From Euclidia mi (taxonomy: Eukaryota > Arthropoda > Insecta > Lepidoptera > Erebidae): a stretch of DNA of 64,000 bases. A program made the translations under genes and the position numbers. The stretch is from NCBI GenBank assembly GCA_944739405.2, contig OX123186.2:32907551-32971550 (forward strand), given 5' to 3'. Under the pieces are notes generated by a model. That model did no database searches. It was not told the origin of the DNA and worked only from the letters and a program-made list of their open reading frames with translations. Position 1 is the stretch's first letter. Each line of letters begins with the position of its first letter. Shown in pieces: positions 48,801 through 60,800 of the stretch.

Positions 48801-51800
48801 TTTCCACTTGACGTGCACGGCCTCAGGAGTTTTAATTAATCTGGATCCCTTCATTACAGTTTCAAAGTGTATGATTTTTCTTTGTATACTATAGGCCCTT
48901 GGAAACTTTTGATTTTATTTTTACAAAAAAATCCCCAGTGCTAATTATATTTTTATTAAAATAATAATAAATATCATAATCATATTCTTGCTTTTACCAA
49001 CAAGGTAAAGGTTGCATCTTTGAAACGTCGTGATTTATATATGGCACTCGAAATCGACATTGTGAGAAAAAAAGCAGCAAGATTGAAAAATACTTTTGAT
49101 TGGATTTTCAGCCATCTTGGAATTGTATTCACACTCAAAGATGCTAGTGCTGAGAATTCACCCGCCACAAATTCGAGATTTTACTGTTGTTCTGAATATT
49201 AATTTTGCAAGAATGATGATCTTGAATATTATTTTACCATATAAATCAAATTGCATCGTGCTAAGTAATTAACGCCGATGAAAAACTATAGCATAACCTA
49301 GTTAATTTTCAATCCACTTCTTATCTAATTTTGTGGCTTGGCAAAGTTTAGCGCTACTGTTCTTGCTTGAGTAAATAAAAAACAAAAATAAGGTAAAATA
49401 AATGTATGTGGAAAGCCAGTAGTCCGGTTACAGGTTTTGTAGCCAACGAGTTTTTAGATGCAATTATTGTGCTTTAACTTGGTTGCACCCAGAGTTTTTG
49501 GTTGTCAGAAAGAGTTTTGGATCATTTTACAAAGTAAAGCCGTCGCTTAGCCCGATTTCAACTGTAAAATTAAAACATATCCAGCAAAATGTTTGTCTGG
49601 CATTTATATAATAGAAGAAGAAAATAATAGAAATTTCGGCACACTCACAATGATGAAAAAGAATTTCATCGCGCTTTTAAAATTTTATTTTCTATTGCAA
49701 TGTTACATTATGTTGCACTGTTATCTTATAATGTTAAAATTGTTGAGAAAACATTTCAATACAAGTTCGCATTGTTGGCAGGTACCAATAAAATCAATAG
49801 GTAGCTTATTATAAACTATTAGAGTATCCCTGCAGCTACGACCGTTTCATCCCGATCTCGTGGGAATTTTGGGCAATCCCTTATAATGTACAGCCAAAAG
49901 ATCTCCAAGGAATTTATATGCCAAATTTAAATTTCCTGCGGCCTATAGTTTCACCTGTGCGTGGTCTGTCAGTCAGTCAATTGTACATGTATTGATAACT
50001 AAACAGCTTCTCATTGTTTCAGTTGTGCCCAAGGTGACTACCTGAAAGTCTACTCCGAAGGCGGCGTCCACGGCCCAGGGCCTCCTGGTGTGAACGAATA
50101 CTCAGCCTGGTCAAGGGTACTTTGTGGAAACCGTATGGACGCTCCACCAGCCCTCTTCTCGCATGGGCCGCTACTAGTACTGGAGTTTCATTCTGCAGCG
50201 AAACCTTCCAATGCAACTGGCTTTGTTGGAAACTACAGGTTTATAGACAGACGTAAGTATTTTCTACCATAATATTAATTTAATTATTCTGTTTTCAAGA
50301 TCTGAAATCTTCCAGTAGTTAAGTTATTTAAATAGATATTATATTCATAACTAATTATCTGTTACTACTCTAAAATTTGAACTGTAACTGTATAATTAAA
50401 ATAATCATCAGAAAAATATATTCGATTGTAAGCGAGTGTTCACACTACGCCGGACCGGCTAATTAGCCGGAAGCCGGCACCCGGACGATCGACACCCGGT
50501 GACCCGACGGTCGCCTCCCTAGATTATATATACAAGGATGAAGGATTCAATTGCAATATCATCACTAAAAGAATCTGACATTGGTGACCATTTCCACCCA
50601 TTATCCGTCAAAATTAAATAGAACTTCATCTGAAACTTAGAAACTTCATTCATAGACATTTTGACTTATTCGTGTAAAGATTGTATTGATATTCGTATTG
50701 ACGTTGAAATTTTATCGATACTTTTATTTAAAATGTTTTTGTATGAAAGGAAAACAAATACATCCTGAAAAAACTTTCGCGTTCATAACAGTTTATATAT
50801 AAAATAATTTTCAGCAAACAACTACTAAGCCATGCATATTTAGTCACGATGTTTTCCTAGATCATAGCAAGCGATACTTACCTAATAAATGCACATAACT
50901 TCCAAAACTCAGAGACGTTGGTTTGAAATTGAATTTTATTACCAGTTAAATTAAGTGCACGGTGCCTGGTGGCAACCAGACATTGTTACTGAATTTCAAT
51001 GTCCGTTCGACAATCAGTTAAAAACACAATTTGTACCTGACTTGCTTACATAACATAATAATATTCAGGTCTTAATTTGAACAGGTTTTAGAAATTAAAT
51101 CTCACAAGTGTCTGTTCCTACGTTCAAATTTATTGATCGATATTTACTTTATAGTAGGACAGCTGGCATCAATTTTGGGTAGTTATTTGAGGCATGCTGA
51201 AAAGTTGCCTCATACCTCTCCTATTATACCCTAAGACGGAACTGCAGACCTGGCTGGCAAGTAGCGGGGCTATAGAAAATTATGAAAAAAAAAAACAAAA
51301 ATATATTTAAGGCAACGTGCAATTTTTAATTGTAGTTTAATGTTTAAAGAATACAAAAAAATATAAGCCATAATATCTTCTTGGGTTTACGCGAATCTTA
51401 CATATTGAAATGAACTACAGTTTACAGATTTTATCGCGTTATACTGGTTTCACTAGTTATTACATTTAAACCGAATGATCTAGAAACTACATTTTAATTA
51501 ATAGCCGACGTTACGAATTCTTTACAGGATTCATGTTAATGGCAGACGGAGGTGATATTTGTCTTTTTCTTGAATGTATAAGTTATCTCAAAGCAGCCGA
51601 ACATTTTTCAACTATTGGTGTTACTATTTACGCAGAATGAGCTCACAGTGTCCTACGGTCTTCTGGAGAAGACCTAAAGACGTAAGCCCGAAGCTCATGA
51701 ACATGTATCCTTTAAAGAATTCGAAACGTCGGCTAGTAGTTAAAATGTAGTTTCTAGATCATTCGGTTTAAATGTAATAACTAGTGAAACCAATATAACG

Positions 51801-54800
51801 CGATAAAATCCGTAAACTGTAGTTTAATTACAAAACATAAGCCAGATGATTTAGTCGGGGCTTTATTACATTGCAGGGCGTATTTTATATTGGTTTGCAA
51901 ATTAATTTGCACGCGTCTGGCAATGTTAAGGCCCCGACTAAATCAAATAATATAATCATTTACAAACATTTATCCTACTTTAACACAAAAAAAAATCATA
52001 AGTCAAAATAAAGTAAATATATTGCACAAGGCAGGTCTGCTATTGTAATGCTGTCCCTATAGTATTTTTCTTATTCTAAGGCCGGCTCCAATCAGTGTTA
52101 CCAACTTAGTAGTTGTTTTTTATGACGTTCGTTTTAAATTTGTACATTGTTAAATCTATTTTATGTGTACTATAATATATTACTTGATGTGTTGATTTAA
52201 CATTTCATTTGCATTTTTTAAGATACATAATAAGAAAAAGAACTAATTATTATTTTTGTGTATCAATTGTTTTCCGAAGTAAAATAAGTATTTTAATGGA
52301 AATTTCAGTGGGTAGGTGTACGTATAGGGATTTTCTTTGTTAGTGCTTTCTGTGGCGGACACAGTTAAATATTTTTGTCTATCGACATAGTTTTCAGCTT
52401 AAAACACCAAATCTACAGTGTTCTTAACCCAATGAAAGATAATAATTAGATGGGTAGGTAGTAGCCCAGTGCTGTTATACGTAACGGACTGCCGAGACGA
52501 TGGTCTCGGGTTCCGTCCCCAGTTATCCCGGGCACACACATTTGACTTTTCGAAGGTATGTGTGAATTGAAAATGTTAATTATCGCTTGCTTAACAATGT
52601 GCCCGGTAGATGGCCATAGGCTCGCCCCTATTACAGTGGGACCGAAACATAACTCGCAAATTGTGGGTGTGTCTGACATCTCTGCCTACCCCTCGGTGAT
52701 AAAAGGCGTGAAGTTATGTATGTATCTGTATATGTAATTCAAACTTTGATCACTTTCTATAATTTTGTATTCATCGACATCATCGACGGTAAATATGTAT
52801 CCGTACATTGTTTTTATAGGTATTATGGGATATATGAATTTCGTTCTTATAATATTATGATACTTGGACCACGATAGCTTATGATTAAATTGAAGAAAGT
52901 TTTATTTCCGATTTTGGTATACCTTTTTTTGGACCCAATATTAGTAAACGTAAAAGTTAAAATTCGTAGCTTGTATATTGATTATTTTTTTTAAGAAGAA
53001 ATAATTATTTTGGTGGAAATTTCAGTAGGTGTCATGCATCTAAGGAAATTTTATTTGTGGTTTCTGGTGGAGAGCTTAGTTTAAATGTTGGTAACACTAT
53101 GTCACCGGCACTAGGCATGGGTCTGGACACGTTATCATAACTATCTATATTTCATAACTATCTATATCGTTCGATCGAGTAATTTTAAGAACTATCTACT
53201 CGTAGATGTGTTTAATGCATAACTAGAATAGGGTAGCTTCCAGAGTCAAAATAATTACATTTTATTTAGTCCGTATTTTAGATTATAAAAAAATATTGGA
53301 CACGTATTGTTTTTTTTTTTCGATTAAATAAAATATAACAAAGATATAGCCCATTAAAGTTACGTGTGATGTCACCTAGTGCGAAAAATGCAGCACGGCA
53401 TGACGTTATACAGTACGGCCGTTTATCGATGGCGAGTCTGAAGTTCGCACAGAAGGCGGCGCAGTAATCCTTTTTAGGAACAACGCGGTGGCAAGAAGCG
53501 GGGTGCGTGGGGCGGTAGTCTAGGCCAGTGATACACGTTATGTAAATACAAATTAATAGTTTATTCAATCAAAAATTTAAATCGATTAGTTTTATAATTG
53601 ATTTTGAATTCATTTATTTTTGTTATAATAATAAAAGTACTATAAGATATAATATGAAATAAATTTATTAAACCAAGCAATATAGTGAGATTTTGTTTTT
53701 AGTAAAAAACAAATCTAATAAAATTTATTTTCTTGGTTTAAAGACCTGATTTACTTATATCAATTATATATTAACGATGAAATAAATGAAAAGAGTTGGA
53801 ACACATTTTAATTTTTTATATGTAATTGAATACACGTATATTTTTTCTAACTAACTTTAATCGATATCAATAAAAATCGATTAAATTGACTGCAAACACG
53901 TACATTAGACATCTCCTTTTTACTTTTGAAGTTTTCGGGGCGATATAATGTGTCTCTGTCACACCTTAGTATTCGTTTTGCTATCTCTGTCTTGAGTACA
54001 GGCGATGACAAAAGTATTTATAGTCCATTGAAAAGTTACATTTGGGGTTGCATTTATCAGACGACGCAATTTTATTTTATAGATGTGTGGGTATTCTATT
54101 TTAAAGCTTGATTCAAATTTATGGGGACGTACCTCTTGTCTCTCGGCCGCCATCTTGGAAAGAGTGCAGATGCAGATAGTTTTTCTTGATTATCTGGTAA
54201 ACTATTGGCTGCACAAAGAACATGTGGACGAGATTTTTGTGGCGAATTAAATTCTCTACAACTTTAGTCATAAAACTTTTATCATAAATAACAATAATAC
54301 AAATAATATAAAACATATAATTATCTTTAAATAATGATCTATAGAGGTCCCATGGATACTTACTCATAGGTGCATACCATGCGTGCCATGTTCCAAATAC
54401 CTACTTATTTGGAATACAACACGGGTGCATTCTTAATTGCGGCTTAAAAGATGTGTCTACCTAAAGAAAATCCGTTCGATCTATGTTTGTCAACGCAATT
54501 TTCAAAAAAAAAAAATACTGCGGCATTCAGGTATGTTTCTTTTGTTTCCGATTGTTCAATAGGCTTATGGATAACCGTCTAAAATATTTTGATATGACTG
54601 GAATCAATGCTATAGGTCTGTAACGAGTCATAGTATGTTTATCATGTTTCTCAAAGAGCCGTTTTATTATGGTCCTTTTTAATTCCGTGGGAACTACTCA
54701 CTGCAATATACCTACCGAAAATTATGTGGCTCATTGGATTTGATATTTTAGTAGACACGGTTTTCAGTATCCTAGTTGATACACCATCGTATCGAGTACT

Positions 54801-57800
54801 GCTTGTAGACCTTAGATATTGCACTGTTTATATTATCACGTGTGGTTGGTGGTATAAACAAAGAACCCAAGTGTTTTTCCATACTGATTTTGGTTTTATC
54901 ATGATCTAATTTTACGATTTGATCTAGATTTATAATAAATTGTCAAAAGAGTTTTCTATCTCTGTGGGATATTTTATTATATTACCATTTATGTTAATAT
55001 GCTGAATATATTCTTCAGGTAAGTACATTAAACTTACTTTTGTTTATAACAGACCACTCTACCCTTATTTGTTGCCTTATAATATGATTGTCATTCTGAC
55101 AAGTATCTTGAAGAAAAATTTTGACAAGTTTTGAACTGTTTCTTTTTATATTATTATCATTATCATTTAATTTTACATACATTAAAAGTCATACAAAGTC
55201 TGGCATACAAAGTCAAGTTACATATAAAGTCTGGCAATAACAGTTTTGTACACGAATATACATGCGCGGTAATTTGCAAAGGCTAGCTTCAGACTCGCCA
55301 TCGATAAACGGCCGTACTGTACGTAACTTTAATGAGCTATATCTTGATCATTTTTGGTTTAATTTACAAATAAAAAAATACGTATCGCTTATTTTTGAAT
55401 AATCTAAAGGACGGACTTATAAAATTTTTTTCGTCAACTAGCCTATTATAACGGCAAGTGGTCTGGTAAGGTCCCGTGTTAAAAAACCGTTAAGATAAGA
55501 TTGCTATCGAGACCTTTAATGAAATGTATTGAGATAGCAAAAACTACGCCAAAAATAGCAAAAAAGTTAATCAACAAAAAATATAGTGAAAAGGAAAAAT
55601 CTAACCAAATAATAAATATGGCAAAATTAAAGAAATTTAAATATAATGAAAATATAAAGTAAAATTAAACAATATGTAAAGAATACGCCAAAACATAACA
55701 AAAAGAAAAGAAATCCAATAGTATTACAAACAGTTGTCTTTTTTTAAAGTTCACAAACAATACAAAACGTTAAAATTAAACAAATAAAGCATAACAAGAC
55801 AATAAAAATACGCCAAAAATAGTTAAAAGTTCAAGGAATAAAAAATACAGCAAAATGAAATTAAAAAAAATACATGTATAAAAAGTATAAAAAGATATCA
55901 AAATGAAATTAAATAAAGTAAAATTAAACAAAAAGTGTGCTAAAAATAACAAAAAACGAAATGTAATAAAATTGAGCCCAACAGTGAAAAAAATTGAAAA
56001 AGTAATAACGTTACGTACAGATAAAAAATATACGATGTAACCTAAAAAGTTTAAAAAATCACATAAATTCGAAACGTGTATAAAAATGTTAAAATATATC
56101 AAAAAGATACAAATTGTTTTGCCACTACGCCGGACCGGCTAATTGGCCGGTCCGGCGTAGTGTGAACACTCCCTTAATAAATGGAAAATAATAAGTACAT
56201 TTTTTACTCTCCAACTGAATTATCCATTTAAATGCTTACTGCACATAGTCCTTTTGAATTTTAGGTAAATATGTTTGTTATTTCTTAATATTTGGTAGAC
56301 ATCGTATAAAGTCGTGTATCTCTTGTATAGAATTGATACGATGATATATTCAACAATAATATTATACTCAACTGCGTACCAAATACATAACATGTTTATG
56401 AAAACTTTCTAAATATATACCCATTGTTCATTATATTGAGAAATAATATATTTTGGTTGGTTATGTTTACATGTGGTTTGATCGAAAATGTAACAGAGAG
56501 ATTTGATCTCATGAATTTTGTCAAATTTGATTTGATTTTTTGGCTATCATAAACAAAACACTCTTTGTGTACTATGCTAATCTTTGTGCGTTCCAAGCTG
56601 GGTTAAATATTGTCTATATGTATATAAATCTGCCAATATTTTTTTAAGAAGTAAAACATGACTCCCAGTTTAATACAATACCGACTTTACAAGTAGGTAC
56701 TTTAAAATAATAATAAAAGAAAATTTTAGTTATTTCTACATAATTATAATACATTTCTACGTACGCCTTTGCGCGAATATGCGTGAAATACGTACGCCAT
56801 GTTAAAGCCTGTCAACGCATAATGTTTGACTTCCGTTGATGCACGTGACGTTTCCTGGAGTATCCCGTGTCGCTATGTCATCTTATTTCAAGATTAGCTT
56901 AACATAATATAAGCGTAAAAATCCACAAGGCATTTGACAAACAATGCCGTATATACTTTGGTGATATTTTAACTTTGAAAGGCCTCTTGCTTCCCTGTGG
57001 AGTCTCCACATAAATTGATTTTGAGCCACCGGTGTTCATCCCAGTGTCCAGCAGTGAACTTCTTCTGGCTGAGATGGTGAATGTTTAGATAATGTAATTA
57101 TATACAAAAGTCTATACTACATAAGTTTATAATAAAATTATCTTCAGCCATGTAATACACATTTGGCAAAAGAAACCCGAAAGCGCCACGAGCCTACTTA
57201 TTAATTTAATTTTTGGCTGAGCTACATTTTTATATTTTATCTATTTGGTATCATTAATTCTTGTTAGAGTCACTTTCGGTGTAATCCCTAGCTGTCTATC
57301 TCTGTCTAATCCAATCAGGGTCTGGTTCGGCTGCCGTAAATATATCAATTAATTTTGCTAATGCCGCAAATGACTTGAGCGATGGTAGTACTAAAACAAA
57401 TTATTTAAACCATCTCGAGTTCCTCACTGACAAATGGATGTAGAAGTTGGCCTAATTTTTTGACTGACGTTTTTATTGGATTAAGAATTTTCTGTACATG
57501 GATCATGGAGATCTTATTTATACTAATACCTAAGTATTCAGATAAATAAGATCTTACATAGTGCCATATCTTTATACTTAGAAGCAATTATTTTCAGTTA
57601 GTGATAAAGATTTAACATACATACATACATAGACTCACGCCTGTTTCCCCGAACGGGTAGGCAGAGGCATATTAAACGCCCACTTTTCGCCAGTGTTTTG
57701 ATCCCACGTAATAGGTGGCGAGCCTATTGCCGCTTATCGGGATATTTTGTATGCCAGAGCCTCGTCCGTTGATCGGCAGGTGCACCATTTGCAGGTAAGG

Positions 57801-60800
57801 TTGGCTTGGGACCCTAAGTTCTTGGTGGGAACCTTATGCACCCTATTATATAAGATTTAAATGCTGGTATGATACCAGAATTTATGTCTTTATGACGAGT
57901 AAATTTTATAAATGTCGTAAACTAAACAAATGTCGATATGTTCCTCTCAAGTAAGAATTTCATGATCACTTTTTGATCGGATCTAAATATTTCTAAAGGT
58001 AGGTGTTTTATGAATTTAAAATTACGTTCTTGCAATGTGCTCTTATAACTAGAAAACATATTTTTGTTCTATGCAGTGGTATACACTTTTACATCCAACA
58101 TTTTGGATTCTTGCGCTGTTCCAAAAACATGCAACAGCGTTTTTTATACAGAACACACTATTCTTTTTTGGTTTGGCATAGTCCAGTAATAGTGTTCAAA
58201 TCTCTTGGAGATTTCTTTTTAATAACAGTTTTGGCGGTTTTATCTGAAAAAAAGGAAAAGAAAATTTTGTTTTAATTTAAAAATATAAAGTTCCGTACTG
58301 TATGTGGGCTACGCTAGAGCACAGTTTATCTGTACTTTGAGCTGTAAATTAAAGTGCATACTGCAACGTCTTTAATTAACCGTTTATTGTTCATATGATG
58401 ATGATGTGCAAATAAATATTCCACCCACGTAATACATCTAAGCATCTTCGATGCTTGCAGTTTTCCAATCCGCTAAAGTTGTGTTTCGTTCTGCAGGAAA
58501 TTTCGAGACAGATGGCGTGCAAGTTCCAGAGACTTGGTGCGATTACTTATTTCACTCGCAACCAAACAGGCCGGCTTATGGGAGGTTGTATAGCCCTCGG
58601 TACCCGTCTAGTTACCCAAGCAATGTGAGATGCACCTATCATTTCAATGCAAGGTATGTGATTTCTTTTTAAAACTGCTTATTATTTTTGTTTTAAATCA
58701 TTTATGCAAAGGGTCTCAATTGCGTAATTGTTTTATTATTTATTTAATACTTAACCGTATTGCTTTAAAGTTACGATAAGAGTTACACCAACCGCACTAG
58801 ACTATTGAGAATCGTTTACATTGCTGAGGCAATTGTAATATGTAATTTTAATGAATCATTTAAAAACATGTATGCCCAACGTTAGGCAGTTAGCAGTTTA
58901 TAACTAATTAGTTTTATCTTACAATTGTACACATTTGTAGTAAGTGGCTTGCAGCTGTAGCGACCCAGAAGCCACGATAATAAGCGCAATATTGCACAGT
59001 CAGTTTATTTCCAGACAAGTAACAAACAGACAAGATTATCTATGTTATAAGATTTGTTATAGTAGAAAGTTCTCTTTGAACAATCTTCTGTTGAAAATAT
59101 AGAATGATAATGGATTATTTCGGTGTTCTCCACAGTTTAGTTTTAATGTGCGCGTGGGATTGGGAGGTCTCGGGTTCGATTCTCGGGTCGGGCAATGTGT
59201 TATTGGGTATTTCCATTAGGAAATTCTCAGTAACAGCACGGAGTCTGGTAATGTGCCCGGTACAGCAATAGGCTCGCCCCCTATTACGTGGGACCTAAAA
59301 ATTCATGGCGAAATGTGGGTGTAATATTACACCTCTGCCTACCCCTTTGGCGATACAGGCGTGAGTCTATAATAGTATTAATTTTGGTAAAATATAATGT
59401 GTTCCAATTCAATGTTTTGATACTGTCATTAATCTCTATAATTAGTGTATGGTATTATCTTCATGTTTAATTGCATTGTCCACGTAATTATTACACCGTT
59501 TTTGTTAAACGACAGTTGGAATGAGCCATATATTGCTAATACGAAAGGATAATAAATTTCAATTTAATACATAGTCACTGTATTATACCCATCCTTTGAC
59601 AGGTTTAATGCAGTTTCGGGTAATAATAGTTAATACCATAATAATAGTTACTGCAATGTCACTAGCTGGTCGGTTAATCTTCAACAAACAAGATTAACAA
59701 AAGTTTCCTTCACTTATCGCTTAATAAGCCAAAAGTCTAAACAATTCTTCAAACTCTAATCCAAAGGCTAATAAGATTCGAAACACAATTATAACAACTG
59801 AAAGTTGTTTGAAACATACTAAAACAAAACTTACTATTTTAGGCACAGCGAACGGATCAAGTTAGTTTTCGAAGAATCTTTCCTCCAGAAAGGCGACGAA
59901 AGGTATTTAAAAGTTTATTTCTTTCTTGTGTTGCGAATCAAAAATTTTTTTTATAGTAATAGGCGGCAAACGAGCAGACGGATCGCCTGATGGTAAGCAA
60001 TTACCGCCGCCCATGGACACAAGCAACACCCCAGGAGTCACAAGTACGTTGCCGCCCCTTGGGGTTGGGAAAAGGGATATGATGAGGAGTGGGATGAGGG
60101 AGAAGAAATAATGGCCTCTGGAACTCTCACTCACCGAAAGAAACGCAACAGTTTGAGTACTTTACGTCGATTTTCAGTGAGAGGGTAGTACTTCCCCGGT
60201 CGAGCCACGCCATTCATGCTGAAATCAGCAAGGCTCTACTACCTGTAAAAATCCTGAAAGGTATTATTTTGGCATTCATGGACCTTGTTTTTGCTATAGT
60301 AGTAGTATGTTATTTGAAGTTTATGTGACTCTTTTGTAGAAGTTGTACCATAATATAATTTTGTGGTTTGAAATAATTACATGTAAGGAAAAAAGGAAAT
60401 ATGGCAATTCATTGCCTTGTTCCTTGGCTTCATTAAAAAGTACTTGTAGCCTGATTTAACTTGATTTTGAGTCTTAGATCAACTAATACTCTAATACTAA
60501 TAAATAAAGCCAAACAGTTTGTTTGTTTGATTGAACGCGCTAATCTCAGGAACTACTTGACCGATTTGAAAAATTATTTCAGTGTTAGGTAGCCCATTTA
60601 TCGAGGACGGCTATAGGCTATATTACATCACGCTATGAGCCACGGGAGCAGAGCAGTAGCTTTAAATAACGTGGGTGTAACCGCGGGCTCATGTAGTATT
60701 GATATAAAAGGCACAGTTAAACTAAGTTAGAAACATTCGATCATAGTCGTAAGCGAAGATTATTAGATGCTATACACAATAAAATTATTGAACTTCATTT

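Noticed and set aside
55776..56102. 108-codon Phe/Ile/Leu-rich 'membrane protein' on the minus strand
   Set aside because: It is the complement of an A-rich low-complexity tract; no start context, no homology, biased composition explains it.
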